From contig JANYDM010000098.1 of NCBI GenBank assembly GCA_025363575.1, positions 62,001-126,000 on the forward strand: 64,000 nucleotides of DNA, given 5' to 3'. The stretch comes from Betaproteobacteria bacterium (GTDB lineage Bacteria; Pseudomonadota; Gammaproteobacteria; Burkholderiales; SG8-41). The position numbers and the translations under genes are program-made. Position 1 is the first letter of the stretch. Every line of letters begins with the position of its first letter. Of this stretch, positions 1 to 9,418 are shown in pieces. Under the pieces are notes generated by a model. It was given only the letters and a program-made list of their open reading frames with translations. It made no database searches and was not told the origin of the DNA.

Positions 1-22
1 ATTTAGTGCCAGGAAGATTTGA

Positions 23-262
23 TCAGCTGTCGGCGGAATGGTCGATCGCCAGATTGACGGCACGCGCAGGGACCACGGTCGAAATCGCGTGTTTATAGAC
101 CATCTGCGTAACGGTGTTTTTCAATAGCACGACGTACTGGTCGAACGACTCGATCTGCCCCTGCAGCTTGATGCCGTTGACAAGATAGATAGATACCGGG
201 ACGTGCTCCTTGCGCAATGCATTAAGGAACGGGTCTTGTAGCAGCTGCCCTTTCGTACTCAT
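23..262 (-). CDS. hfq: RNA chaperone Hfq
   Basis: Sm-like hexameric RNA chaperone that pairs small RNAs with mRNAs in the cytoplasm. The 79-residue protein is a full-length Hfq without the long C-terminal tail of the enterobacterial protein. The Sm1 region is at about residues 30-47 and the Sm2 motif [10 protein letters not shown] at 56-65. Proximal-face residues Q9, D10, Q42 and K57-H58 are present. The rim patch reads R-K-E-H at 17-20 instead of the E. coli R-R-E-R. The gene lies directly downstream of der, as usual in Betaproteobacteria, and hflX would be expected just beyond the window edge. Family assignment is certain. Confidence 0.98.
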   Translation of the reverse strand: MSTKGQLLQDPFLNALRKEHVPVSIYLVNGIKLQGQIESFDQYVVLLKNTVTQMVYKHAISTVVPARAVNLAIDHSADS

Positions 263-380
263 GTTCGCCCCATCGTTTTTAGTATTGATAACAGCACTCT
301 ACTGTATTTCCCCGGGCAATGCCACAAGGCGCGGCCGGAGAAACCCTTGATTGAATAAAAGCACGGAAATCAGTTGTTAC

Positions 381-1724
381 CTAACGTTTGCCGCGTCGTT
401 TGTCATACGGATTAAGGCCTTGCCGGAATTCTATTTTCAGCGGGGTCCCCATCAATTCGAACGCTTCGCGGAAAAAACGTTCAAGATACCGGCGATAACT
501 ATCGGAAATACGCTTAAGCCCGGTGCCGTGAATGATGATGCGCGGCGGATTGCTGCCGCCCTGATGCGCGTATCGCATTTTGGGCCGGAAAACCCCGCCG
601 CGCGGCGGTGCCTGGCGTGCGATTGCGGCCTCCAGCGCGCGCGTTAGCTTGGGCGTGGGCAATTTGACCATCGCGGCACGGTAGGCGCGCTCGACCGCAT
701 CGAGCATCGACTTGATACCGGTTCCCGCGAGCGCCGAAATGTAGTGGACCGGCGCGAAGTCGACGAAATCGAGCGTGCGCTCCAGAGCGGTCTTGGCGCT
801 CGCGCGCTGCTCCGGCCGCAGACCATCCCATTTATTGACGGCGACAACCAGCGCGCGCCCAGCTTCAACGATATAGCCGGCGATGTGCGCGTCCTGGTCG
901 ACGACCTCGTCGCGCGCATCGAGCACGAGGACGACAACGTTGGCATCTTCGATCGCCTGCAGCGTCTTGATGACTGAGAATTTTTCAATCGCATCGACGA
1001 CGTTGCCGCGCCGTCGCATGCCCGCGGTGTCAATCAGCGTGTACTGACGCCCGGCGCGCTCGAATTCGATGTAAATGCTGTCGCGCGTGGTGCCGGGCTG
1101 ATCGAATACGACTACCCGCTCTTCGCCGAGCAGCGAGTTGACGAGCGTGGATTTACCGACGTTAGGCCGGCCGACGATGGCGATGCGCGGACGCGTCGCG
1201 GGCGCCTCGTCCTCCGCGGGTTCTTCGCGATCGGCAAAACCGGCGGTGATCAGTTCAGCGAGGTCGCCGACGCCCTCGCCGTGCGCAGCTGAAATGGCTA
1301 GCGGGTCGCCCAGCGCCAGTTCGTGAAATTCGGCGCTGACTGTCGCCGGCTGCATGCCCTCGGCCTTGTTAACCACGAGCCAGACTTTGCGGCCGGTCTT
1401 GCGCAACTGCCCGGCAATCGCCCGGTCCTGGGTCGTCAGGCCCTGCCGCCCGTCCACCAGAAAGACCACCGCGTCGGCCTCGTCGATCGCGAGCAGCGTC
1501 TGCTGTGCCATCACCTGCATCACCCCCTCGTGCGAGACCGGCTCGAGGCCGCCGGTATCAACCACAATATACGACTTGTAGCCGACACGGCCGCGCCCGT
1601 AGTGGCGGTCGCGCGTGAGCCCGGGGATATCAGCGACGATCGCATCGCGGCTGCGCGTGAGCCGATTGAACAGGGTCGACTTGCCCACGTTGGGGCGGCC
1701 GACGATGACGACGGTTGGTATCAT
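381..1724 (-). CDS. der: Ribosome assembly GTPase Der (EngA)
   Basis: Essential double GTPase that helps mature the 50S ribosomal subunit. Two G domains are visible: the first has the P-loop GRPNVGKST at residues 9-17, DTGG at 56-59 and NKAE at 119-122; the second has GRPNVGKST at 185-193, DTAG at 232-235 and NKWD at 297-300. They are followed by the KH-like C-terminal domain to residue 447. Length is normal. An acidic linker (about 166-177) separates the two domains. It sits between bamB and hfq, its usual partners in this order. Confidence 0.98.
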   Translation of the reverse strand: MIPTVVIVGRPNVGKSTLFNRLTRSRDAIVADIPGLTRDRHYGRGRVGYKSYIVVDTGGLEPVSHEGVMQVMAQQTLLAIDEADAVVFLVDGRQGLTTQDRAIAGQLRKTGRKVWLVVNKAEGMQPATVSAEFHELALGDPLAISAAHGEGVGDLAELITAGFADREEPAEDEAPATRPRIAIVGRPNVGKSTLVNSLLGEERVVVFDQPGTTRDSIYIEFERAGRQYTLIDTAGMRRRGNVVDAIEKFSVIKTLQAIEDANVVVLVLDARDEVVDQDAHIAGYIVEAGRALVVAVNKWDGLRPEQRASAKTALERTLDFVDFAPVHYISALAGTGIKSMLDAVERAYRAAMVKLPTPKLTRALEAAIARQAPPRGGVFRPKMRYAHQGGSNPPRIIIHGTGLKRISDSYRRYLERFFREAFELMGTPLKIEFRQGLNPYDKRRGKR

Positions 1725-1836
1725 TGAAGAATGCAGGAAGAAAACCGACGGACGAAACGCAGCAGCACTGTCCGCAACGGTGGCGCCTTCGACTTTTTAT
1801 TATTCATCCTGAAGGCTTGCGCTTTCATCCCTGCGG

Positions 1837-2997
1837 TCACTGAAGGGTGATCGCGTAAACCCCGCCTTTGAGTGTCTGCACGAGAATACCGTTATTGAAC
1901 GCCAGCGGCTGCGCGACGATCGGGCTGCCATCTGTCGGGGTACGCGCGACGAACGAGCCGTCTTCACGCGAGACGAAATGCACAAAGCCCTGGAAATCGC
2001 CGACTGCCACGTATCGGCCGGTGACGACCGGACCGCTTATATAGCGGCCGTACAACTTGTCCTGCTTCCACAAGCTCGCGCCGCCCGCCTTCTCGAACGC
2101 GATGATCGCACTCTTGTCGTCGGCAACATAAATATTGTCATTGTCCGTGGCAAGGCCCGCAATGCTGGACACATCGCGCCCCCACGTCGGCGCGCCCTTC
2201 AGGAGATCGAAGCACGCAAGCCGTCCCTGAAACGCAACCGCGCAAACCTGCTTGCCATCCGTTACGGGCAGACTCGAAACGTCGGCCACGCGCTCCAGTT
2301 CAGTCGCTCCCTTGGGCAACGCAACCGTAGCTTCCCACCCGACATTGCCGGTATCAATCGACAGCGCCACCAGCCTGCCGCCAGGGAACCCGGCAAATAC
2401 ACCACCGCGATAGACGAGCACGCTGACGGCTGTGCGCACGGTCAACGGCGGCAGCGCGCGCTGATAGAGCCATTTGCGCACGCCCGTCGCGGCGTCGAGC
2501 CCGAAGATACGGCCGTCACCGGTGCGCACGACCACAATCCCCTGATCTATCTGTGGCGCGCTGAGGACTTCGCTCGTCAGTTGTGTCTTCCACACCTGCT
2601 TGCCGGATTTATCGAGCGCCAGGACTTCGCCCTTTGCAGTACCCGCGATTATCAGCTTGACGCCAGCGCCCACGCCTCCGGATAAAGGCGTCTTGCTATC
2701 GATACGGCCGGCAATCTTGCCGCTGGCGGCCTCGAAACTGGATATCTGGCCTGCTGCCCCCGCTGCATACACTGCGCCGTCGATGATAACGGGGGAAAAA
2801 ACATGCTTTTCAGCACTGCCCACGTTGGCTTGCCAGAGAATTTTCGGGGTCGCGCTCGGTTTGAATACCACCAATTCCGCAGGCTTTTGCGCTGGTCCGT
2901 TGCCGAACCATCTGTCGAAGTAATCGCCTGGCGCCACGCATCCTGCCGTGGTCGCTGTGCAGAGGACGATTGCACCAAGCCGTCCACGCATGATCAT
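1837..2997 (-). CDS. bamB: Outer membrane assembly lipoprotein BamB
   Basis: Periplasmic lipoprotein of the BAM complex that inserts beta-barrel proteins in the outer membrane. The N-terminus is a lipoprotein signal ending in T-A-G-C with the lipidated Cys at residue 20. The rest is an eight-bladed PQQ-type beta-propeller with repeated blades such as VYAAG, VLALD and FGLDAATG. Its 386 residues match the family. The start overlaps the stop of the upstream TPR gene by four bases (ATGA), so the two are probably translationally coupled; an ATG at 2991 is an alternative start. The neighbours yfgM and der confirm the call. Confidence 0.97.
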   Translation of the reverse strand: MIMRGRLGAIVLCTATTAGCVAPGDYFDRWFGNGPAQKPAELVVFKPSATPKILWQANVGSAEKHVFSPVIIDGAVYAAGAAGQISSFEAASGKIAGRIDSKTPLSGGVGAGVKLIIAGTAKGEVLALDKSGKQVWKTQLTSEVLSAPQIDQGIVVVRTGDGRIFGLDAATGVRKWLYQRALPPLTVRTAVSVLVYRGGVFAGFPGGRLVALSIDTGNVGWEATVALPKGATELERVADVSSLPVTDGKQVCAVAFQGRLACFDLLKGAPTWGRDVSSIAGLATDNDNIYVADDKSAIIAFEKAGGASLWKQDKLYGRYISGPVVTGRYVAVGDFQGFVHFVSREDGSFVARTPTDGSPIVAQPLAFNNGILVQTLKGGVYAITLQ

Positions 2998-3638
2998 GAG
3001 GCCGCGCTCAAGGCGTCGAGTTTGATCTGAATGAGCGAGCGGTAACTGCTCTTCGCGTCGCTCTTGTCGAGCGCCAGTTGGTACGCGCCGCGCGCCTCTT
3101 GCGGCTTGCCCTGCGCCACCAGCACGTCGCCTTTTAGATCGGCATACAAAGCAGTCAGCGTGTCGCCGTGCGGAGCGGCGAGCAAGTTAAGCGCCTCATC
3201 GAATTTTTTCTGGTCGAGCAGAACCGCGGCAAGGCGCAGCCGCGCAATGTCGCGCGTCTCCGCGTCCCGCCCGTTATCGACGGCCCATTGCAGGCGCGCC
3301 GCGGCCGCCGCAAGATCGCCGCTGTCGAACGCGGCCTTGGCCGCTGCAAGCGCCGCAAACGCGGCGTAACCTGAACGCCCATACTTGTCGGTAATTACGG
3401 CAGCGATGTCCTGGACTTTTTTCGGGTCGTTGGCGCCGGCGGCGCCCTGCAGTTGCGCGTAGAGCTCGCCTGCTTCGAGGCCCTGCTTGCTTTGATAATA
3501 AGTCCAGCCGCGCACCGCGGCGACCGTGATTAGTGCGGCGACCGCGACGAGAATCACCAGGCCGCCGAATTGCTTCCACCACGCCTTGATTTCGTCCAGC
3601 TGTTCCTGCTCTTCAAGATCATATGCGGCCATCATCAA
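2994..3638 (-). CDS. YfgM-like membrane-anchored TPR protein
   Basis: Inner-membrane protein with a cytoplasmic N-terminus, one transmembrane helix at about residues 26-44 and a periplasmic tetratricopeptide-like domain rich in Ala and Leu. E. coli YfgM works with PpiD at the SecYEG translocon, so a role in handling exported proteins is inferred. The gene between hisS and bamB is the conserved position of this family. The first three codons give M-M-M; the exact start among them cannot be decided. Only 9 bases separate it from hisS. Confidence 0.93.
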   Translation of the reverse strand: MMMAAYDLEEQEQLDEIKAWWKQFGGLVILVAVAALITVAAVRGWTYYQSKQGLEAGELYAQLQGAAGANDPKKVQDIAAVITDKYGRSGYAAFAALAAAKAAFDSGDLAAAAARLQWAVDNGRDAETRDIARLRLAAVLLDQKKFDEALNLLAAPHGDTLTALYADLKGDVLVAQGKPQEARGAYQLALDKSDAKSSYRSLIQIKLDALSAAS

Positions 3639-3647
3639 CCCCGTTTA

Positions 3648-4913
3648 CTATTCACTGCTGTTTAAAATCATGTCCGTTGCCGCGTCGAGCGTACAGCGCA
3701 GCTGCTCCGACTGCGCGCGCAGCGGTTTCACGCTGACCTGCCCTGCGGCGAGTTCCTCGACGCCGACGATCACGGCGTAACGCGCGCCGCTCGCGTCCGC
3801 TTTCTTCATCTGTGATTTGAATCCTGCGCCGCTGCAGTCGAGCGTCACCGCAAGACCGCGATCGCGCAACATTTCGGCGGCGCGGAATGCGTATTGCGCG
3901 GCGCCCTCGCCTTGATGCGCGATATAGGCGTCGGATGCTTTGCGGCGCTCGATTTTACTCTCTTCCAGCAGCAGCAACGTGCGTTCTACGCCGATGCCGA
4001 ACCCGCAGCCGGGTGTCGGCTTGCCGCCGAGCTGCTCGAACAACCCGTCATAGCGGCCGCCGGAACATATCGCGTTCTGTGCGCCCAGGCGGTCGCTAAC
4101 CCATTCAAAGACGGTCAGATTGTAATAATCCAGCCCGCGCACCAGCCGCGGATTGACAGTATAAGGAATGCCGGCTGCAAGCAGCCCTGCCTGCACCGCC
4201 TCGAAATTAGCCCGCGATGCTTCCCCTAAAGAGTCGATCAGCCGCGGGGCCGCCTCTATCATCTGCTGCAACGACGGGACTTTGCTGTCGAGTATGCGCA
4301 AAGGGTTGGTATGCAGCCGCCGCTTTGCATCTTCATCGAGCTGCTGCACGTGTAACTCGAAATACGCCACCAGCTTGTCGCGAAACGCACGCCGCTCCAG
4401 CGCACTGCCGATAGTGTTGATTTGCAGCTGCACACCATCAATGCCCAGTTCGCGCCACAAACGCCGCACCATGACCAGGAGCTCAATATCGACATCGGGG
4501 CCCGCGAGGCCCAACACCTCGGCGCCGAACGTATGGTACTGTCGATACCGCCCCTTTTGCGGGCGCTCGTGCCGGAACAAAGGCCCGCTGTACCACAATC
4601 GCTGCGGCCCGTTATATAAAAGATTGTGTTCCAGGGCGGCGCGCACCGTCGGCGCCGTGCCTTCGGGACGCAATGAATACGAGTCGCCATCCATCCCGGT
4701 GGCGAACGAATACATTTCTTTTTCGACAATGTCGGTGACTTCGCCGACGCCGCGCACGAATAGCTCAGTGCGCTCGACAATCGGCGTGCGGATATTGCGG
4801 TAGCCATAGCGCCGGAACACATCGCGCACCGTGTCTTCGAAATACTCCCAGAGCGGCGACTGGTCGGGCAGGACATCGTTCATCCCGCGGATGGCTTGGA
4901 TTTTATTCGGCAT
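3648..4913 (-). CDS. hisS: Histidine--tRNA ligase
   Basis: Class II aminoacyl-tRNA synthetase that charges tRNA-His in the cytoplasm. Motif 2 with the FRHERPQKGRYRQ loop is at about residues 113-125, the histidine-specific signature RLVRGLDYY at 256-264, a GGRYDGL element at 285-291 and motif 3 around GCGFGIGVER at 302-311. The C-terminal anticodon-binding domain follows to residue 421. Length is normal for the bacterial enzyme. It lies between ispG and the yfgM-like gene, all in the same direction with short gaps. Confidence 0.98.
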   Translation of the reverse strand: MPNKIQAIRGMNDVLPDQSPLWEYFEDTVRDVFRRYGYRNIRTPIVERTELFVRGVGEVTDIVEKEMYSFATGMDGDSYSLRPEGTAPTVRAALEHNLLYNGPQRLWYSGPLFRHERPQKGRYRQYHTFGAEVLGLAGPDVDIELLVMVRRLWRELGIDGVQLQINTIGSALERRAFRDKLVAYFELHVQQLDEDAKRRLHTNPLRILDSKVPSLQQMIEAAPRLIDSLGEASRANFEAVQAGLLAAGIPYTVNPRLVRGLDYYNLTVFEWVSDRLGAQNAICSGGRYDGLFEQLGGKPTPGCGFGIGVERTLLLLEESKIERRKASDAYIAHQGEGAAQYAFRAAEMLRDRGLAVTLDCSGAGFKSQMKKADASGARYAVIVGVEELAAGQVSVKPLRAQSEQLRCTLDAATDMILNSSE

Positions 4914-4928
4914 TGAAAAAAGTCTGCT

Positions 4929-6173
4929 CTAGGCGTGCTCCGCGGCCGTTTTGGCCGCGGCATAATTCGTGCGTACGTATTGCTCGACCAGCGCCTGAAA
5001 CTCGGCAGCGATGTTGTCGCCCTTCAGGGTTACCGCCCTGACACCGTCGATGTAGACGGGCGCCACCGGGTTTTCACCGGATCCAGGCAGGCTGATGCCG
5101 ATATTGGCGTGCTTGCTCTCGCCCGGACCATTCACGACGCAGCCCATCACTGCGACATGCATTTCCTCGACCCCCGGATAAACGCCGCGCCACGCCGGCA
5201 TCTGTGCGCGCAAATACGTTTGTATGCTGTCGGCCAGTTCCTGAAAGAACGTGCTCGTGGTACGGCCGCAACCGGGACAGGCAATTACCAGCGGCGTAAA
5301 CGAGCGCAGGCCCATGGTCTGCAGGATTTCCTGTGCCACGACGACTTCACGTGTACGGTCGCCATGCGGCTCAGGCGTGAGCGATACGCGTACGGTGTCG
5401 CCTATGCCCTCCTGCAGAAGTACGCCCATCGCCGCGGTCGATGCGACTATTCCCTTGGAACCCATGCCCGCCTCTGTCAGTCCGAGATGCAGCGGGTAAT
5501 CGCAGCGTGACGCAATATCGCGATAGACCGCGATCAGGTCTTGCACGCCGCTGACTTTGCACGACAGAATGATACGGTCCGGCGCCAGCCCGAGTTCCTC
5601 GGCCTGCCGCGCACTGTCGAGCGCACTGGCGACGAGCGCCAGGCGCGTCACTACAGCCGCCTCCTGCGGTGCGGCGCTGCGCGCATTCTCGTCCATCATG
5701 CGCGCTATCAGTTCGGGGTCGAGGCTGCCCCAGTTGACGCCGATGCGGACCGGCTTGCCGTTTTTGCACGCGAACTCGATCATTGTGGCAAATTGCTCAT
5801 CGCGTTTCGAGCCGCGCCCGACATTGCCGGGATTGATGCGAAGCTTCGCCAGCGCCTCGGCGCACGCCGGATGTTGTGTCAGCAAGCGATGACCGTTGAA
5901 ATGAAAATCACCGACCAGCGGAACATCCACTCCCTTGGCCGCCAGCCGGTCGCGTATGTGCGGCACCGCTGCCGCCGCTTCAGCGGTATCGACGGTGACC
6001 CGCACCAGCTCCGAGCCCGCGCGCGCCAGCGCCGCGACCTGCGTTACCGTCGCTTCGATATCGGCGGTGTCGGTATTCGTCATCGATTGGACGACGATGG
6101 GGGCGCCGCCGCCAACGGCAATAGCGCCCACTAATACGCGTCGCGTCACGCGACGCGGCTCCACTCCGTACAT
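4929..6173 (-). CDS. ispG: 4-hydroxy-3-methylbut-2-en-1-yl diphosphate synthase (flavodoxin)
   Basis: Iron-sulfur enzyme of the MEP isoprenoid pathway that converts MEcPP to HMBPP. The 414-residue protein has a TIM-barrel domain followed by the 4Fe-4S domain. The cluster ligands C299 and C302 (CPGC), C345 (GCVVNGPGE) and E352 are present. Conserved strand motifs such as VQSMTNTDT near the start and GDFHFNGH at about 88-95 agree with the family. Six bases separate it from the upstream HTH gene, so the two are probably co-transcribed with hisS. Confidence 0.98.
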   Translation of the reverse strand: MYGVEPRRVTRRVLVGAIAVGGGAPIVVQSMTNTDTADIEATVTQVAALARAGSELVRVTVDTAEAAAAVPHIRDRLAAKGVDVPLVGDFHFNGHRLLTQHPACAEALAKLRINPGNVGRGSKRDEQFATMIEFACKNGKPVRIGVNWGSLDPELIARMMDENARSAAPQEAAVVTRLALVASALDSARQAEELGLAPDRIILSCKVSGVQDLIAVYRDIASRCDYPLHLGLTEAGMGSKGIVASTAAMGVLLQEGIGDTVRVSLTPEPHGDRTREVVVAQEILQTMGLRSFTPLVIACPGCGRTTSTFFQELADSIQTYLRAQMPAWRGVYPGVEEMHVAVMGCVVNGPGESKHANIGISLPGSGENPVAPVYIDGVRAVTLKGDNIAAEFQALVEQYVRTNYAAAKTAAEHA

Positions 6174-6179
6174 ATGCGC

Positions 6180-7028
6180 TTATTCCAGCGTCAGACGCGC
6201 GACATCGATCTTGATGTGTGGAGCAAGATCGACGGGCTGCTCGTTATGAGTCAGCTGCACGCCATTCGCGTTACCGACGATCAGCGACAAAGGCGGCAAG
6301 CCGCTTACCAACTGTTCGGTGCCGGGCGGATTGAGCTGGGAGAAAATCTTGCGCCCGTTGCGGTCCCGGATTTCGACCCACGATTCGCGCGCGAACCTCA
6401 GGCGCACAACCTGCTCGCCGGGAATGCTCCCCGTTTTCGTTGCCGATTGCGCAGCAGGATTAAGCGCACCCGGTTTTAATTCATTTGCTGGCGCAGCCCG
6501 GTCAGTCGCTGTTTTGAGCGTTGCAGCGATGGCGACGGCAGGCGCTGGCGTTTCGGCCACGACCTGCGGCGCCGGCTGTTCGGCTTGCATGGATTTGTCG
6601 GCGGGCTCGGGCGTCGCGTCCCAGTAAAACTCGAATATCACCAGCGGTATTACCGCTGCAATCACCGCAATTGCGTACTTTTGCCGGTTTGATTTTCGCG
6701 CGGTCGGAAACGGGATTTCGGGCGACGCCGCTGCTTCCGCGACGGCCGGGGCGGCTTGTGGGAAAACCCCTTCCGCGCTCGCAAGCACCGTTGCCCCGTC
6801 CAGTTTCACCAGGCGTGCATAGTTGCGGATGAATCCGCGCACGAAGACCGGACCCGGCAGGCGGGTGTAGTCATCCGCTTCCAGCGCCTCGACCTGCCAT
6901 GGCGACAACTTGAGCTGCTGCGCAACGTCGGCAATGCTCAATGCACGGCTTTCGCGCGCAGCTGTCAGCTGCCGGCCCGGCGACGACTCGGCCCCGGCGA
7001 CAACGGACGAAAGCACGGCCTCGGTCAT
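6180..7028 (-). CDS. RodZ-like HTH and DUF4115 membrane protein
   Basis: Predicted cytoskeleton-associated protein of the RodZ family. The start at 7028 overlaps the upstream pilF stop by ATGA and gives 282 residues; the open frame runs further upstream only through pilF. An Xre-type helix-turn-helix domain with the typical LSPWQVEALE and GFIRNYARL segments covers about residues 17-80. A Pro/Ala-rich linker is followed by one transmembrane helix at about 118-134. The periplasmic C-terminal DUF4115 domain occupies about 205-282 and includes WVEIRDRNGRKIFS. RodZ links MreB to the wall-synthesis machinery; this role is inferred from the family. It is shorter than E. coli RodZ but normal for this gene position. 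Confidence 0.9.
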   Translation of the reverse strand: MTEAVLSSVVAGAESSPGRQLTAARESRALSIADVAQQLKLSPWQVEALEADDYTRLPGPVFVRGFIRNYARLVKLDGATVLASAEGVFPQAAPAVAEAAASPEIPFPTARKSNRQKYAIAVIAAVIPLVIFEFYWDATPEPADKSMQAEQPAPQVVAETPAPAVAIAATLKTATDRAAPANELKPGALNPAAQSATKTGSIPGEQVVRLRFARESWVEIRDRNGRKIFSQLNPPGTEQLVSGLPPLSLIVGNANGVQLTHNEQPVDLAPHIKIDVARLTLE

Positions 7029-7807
7029 TCGTACTGGCCGGCTGCCAGCGCGCGCGCTTCGCGCGACTCGGGGAAATTTTTCCGCAACTGGAAACCGAGG
7101 CTGGCCTCCGCGTTGCGGTCGCCGATCGCGCGCTCGACCCGCAACGAAAGCCACAGGAATTGTGCGCTCGGCTCGACATCCCGCTGAATGCGCGTCAAGT
7201 ACGCTTTCGCCTCGGGATAGCTTCTGCGCAAGTAGGCCATGTCGGCCATTTGCAACAGCGCCTGCGGTTGTGACGGACGCAGCCGCAACGCTTTCTGAAA
7301 ATATTCGTCAGCTGCCGCAACATCGCCTGCCTGGCGTGCGCAGATGCCGGCGTTGACCCACGATTTATCCGGCGTCGAGTACAGCGGATTGCGCAATGCG
7401 GCGAGAAAATACTTGATGGATTCCTGCTCGCGTTTGCGCTGGCACAAAAACCACCCGTAATTGTTGTTGACGTCGGAATCCTGCGGACTCGAGCGCATCG
7501 CGCGCTGAAAGTTCGCCTCGGCCTGCTTGTCGTCGCGCAATTCCATGTAAATCAGGCCAAGCACGCTGTACGCCGGCCCGAAATTCGAGTCGGCCTTCAG
7601 TGCCTCGCCAGCTTCCTGGATGGCCACGCCATAATTGCCGAGCTCGAGATAGCCCGCTGCAAGGTCGGTATGTATCTGCGCGCGCGACTCGGTTGTCTCG
7701 GCGGCGGTTGTCCTCACCTGGACTGACGAATCCGAGACCGTGGTGGAACAGCCGCCAATGGCGAAGAGGCTCATTGCGGCGATGGTAAATTCGATCAGTC
7801 GTTTCAT
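7025..7807 (-). CDS. pilF: Type IV pilus biogenesis lipoprotein PilF/PilW
   Basis: Outer-membrane pilotin-type TPR lipoprotein needed for assembly of the PilQ secretin of type IV pili. I chose the ATG at 7807 because a GAGG site lies five bases upstream and the N-terminus is then a lipoprotein signal ending A-I-G-G-C (Cys20); an upstream ATG at 7822 overlaps rlmN. About six tetratricopeptide repeats follow, for example around AYSVLGLIYMELRDDKQAEANF. The 260-residue length fits. Position between rlmN and the rodZ-like gene is the conserved one. No other pilus genes are in the window. Confidence 0.94.
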   Translation of the reverse strand: MKRLIEFTIAAMSLFAIGGCSTTVSDSSVQVRTTAAETTESRAQIHTDLAAGYLELGNYGVAIQEAGEALKADSNFGPAYSVLGLIYMELRDDKQAEANFQRAMRSSPQDSDVNNNYGWFLCQRKREQESIKYFLAALRNPLYSTPDKSWVNAGICARQAGDVAAADEYFQKALRLRPSQPQALLQMADMAYLRRSYPEAKAYLTRIQRDVEPSAQFLWLSLRVERAIGDRNAEASLGFQLRKNFPESREARALAAGQYE

Positions 7808-7814
7808 CAGGGCC

Positions 7815-8900
7815 TCATGCATTTGCCGTCACTGCGCGCCGCTCACGGCGGCGCGTCTTGTCCTGCACCTGACCGGCGAGCTGCCCGCACGCGGCATCGA
7901 TATCATCGCCGCGCGTCTTGCGCACCATGACAGTGAAATCGCGCTGCATCAGCACATCGCGAAATCGCGCGACTGCAGCCGCATCCGAACGCACGTAGCC
8001 AGACTCGGCGAACGGATTGAACGGGATCAGGTTGATCTTGCACGGCACTGGTTTCAGCAAGCGGGCAAGCTCCCGCGCCTGCTCGACGCTGTCGTTCACA
8101 CCCGCCAGCATCACATATTCGAAGGTTACGAAATCGCGCGGCGCATGGTCGAGATAACGCACGCAGGCGGCGAGCAGCTCTTTCAACGGATATTTCTTGT
8201 TGATGGGCACGAGTTCGCTGCGCAGCGTGTCGTTCGGCGCATGCAGCGAGACCGCGAGCGCCACCGGACACGCCTGCGCGAGGCGGTCGATGGCGGGCAC
8301 CAGGCCCGACGTGCTAAGCGTCACGCGCCGCCGCGAAAGGCCGTAGGCGTCGTCGTCGAGCATCAACTGCAGGGCCGCCACGACGTTGTCGAAGTTGGCG
8401 AGCGGTTCCCCCATGCCCATCATGACCACGTTCGTCACCGGCCGCGGCGTGACAGCGCTGTGCCCGAGCTCGCGGTTGGCAAACCACAACTGGCCGATGA
8501 TCTCGGCGACAGTCAGATTGCGATTAAAGCCCTGGCGGCCGGTCGAGCAGAACGTGCAGGCCAGCGCACAGCCGGCTTGCGACGAAATGCACAGGGTGCC
8601 GCGGTTGCGCTCGGGTATGAAAACAGTTTCTATCGCATTGCCGGTACCCACCTCGAGCAGCCATTTGCGCGTGCCGTCCGCAGCCGTCGTGTCGCCCACG
8701 ACAGCGGGGGCGCTGATCACCGCAACTTTTTTCAGCTCTTCGCGCGACTGCTTAGAGATGTCCGTCATCATGTCGAAATCGTCGGCGCCGGATTGATGGA
8801 TCCAGCGCATCAATTGGCGCGCGCGGAACGGCTTCTCACCCAGGCCCGCACAAAACCGCGCGAATCCGGTGCGTTCCAATTCGAGCAGGTTAACGGGCAT
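7815..8900 (-). CDS. rlmN: Dual-specificity RNA methyltransferase RlmN
   Basis: Radical SAM enzyme that makes 2-methyladenine at 23S rRNA A2503 and tRNA A37. With the ATG at 8900 the protein has 361 residues; the longer open frame would run into ndk. The cluster motif C-x3-C-x2-C is at C111, C115 and C118 (CALACTFC). The C-terminal catalytic Cys of the [11 protein letters not shown] motif is C338; the partner Cys expected mid-chain is also in a typical context. [10 protein letters not shown], a hallmark of the family, is present. The gene sits ten bases after ndk. Confidence 0.97.
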   Translation of the reverse strand: MPVNLLELERTGFARFCAGLGEKPFRARQLMRWIHQSGADDFDMMTDISKQSREELKKVAVISAPAVVGDTTAADGTRKWLLEVGTGNAIETVFIPERNRGTLCISSQAGCALACTFCSTGRQGFNRNLTVAEIIGQLWFANRELGHSAVTPRPVTNVVMMGMGEPLANFDNVVAALQLMLDDDAYGLSRRRVTLSTSGLVPAIDRLAQACPVALAVSLHAPNDTLRSELVPINKKYPLKELLAACVRYLDHAPRDFVTFEYVMLAGVNDSVEQARELARLLKPVPCKINLIPFNPFAESGYVRSDAAAVARFRDVLMQRDFTVMVRKTRGDDIDAACGQLAGQVQDKTRRRERRAVTANA

Positions 8901-8910
8901 GGCCGTGGCG

Positions 8911-9336
8911 TTAGCGCGAGTAAATATTGAGCGACGGAAAGAAGTAGGCGATCTCGACGCCGGCTGTATCGGTGCCGTCCGAGCCATGCACGGCGTTCGC
9001 GTCTATGCTTTGTGCGAAGTCGGCGCGAATGGTTCCACTGGCTGCCTTCTTCGGATCCGTCGCGCCCATCAGATCGCGATTTTTCTGGATCGCGCTCTCG
9101 CCTTCGAGAACCTGCACGACGACCGGGCCCGACACCATGAAATCCACGAGGTCCTTGAAGAAAGGCCGCGCCTTATGCACGGCATAAAAACCCTCCGCGT
9201 CTTCGCGCGACAAACGCAGCATGCGCGCGGCGATAACCTTGAGCCCGGCTTTTTCAAACCGCGCAATAATCTGCCCGATCACATTATTTGCGACCGCGTC
9301 AGGCTTGATGATAGAAAGCGTACGTTCCACTGCCAT
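8911..9336 (-). CDS. ndk: Nucleoside diphosphate kinase
   Basis: Transfers the gamma-phosphate between nucleoside triphosphates and diphosphates through a phosphohistidine. The active-site H117 lies in NAVHGSD, and K11 in the SIIKPDAV motif is present. The 141-residue length is standard. The loop after the active site reads [12 protein letters not shown] where most bacterial enzymes have GSDSPENAxxEI; this is a mild variation. It starts the ndk - rlmN - pilF block. Confidence 0.98.
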   Translation of the reverse strand: MAVERTLSIIKPDAVANNVIGQIIARFEKAGLKVIAARMLRLSREDAEGFYAVHKARPFFKDLVDFMVSGPVVVQVLEGESAIQKNRDLMGATDPKKAASGTIRADFAQSIDANAVHGSDGTDTAGVEIAYFFPSLNIYSR

Positions 9337-9418
9337 GCATCTTCCTTTGTCTCTGAATTTTAAGGCTAATTCGCAAGAATACCACGTTAAGGCCTTGTTA
9401 TAAAGCCGTTTAGGCGAT

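Noticed and set aside
7740..8930. 396-codon plus-strand frame opposite rlmN
   Set aside because: Antisense shadow of a certain gene, no family likeness.
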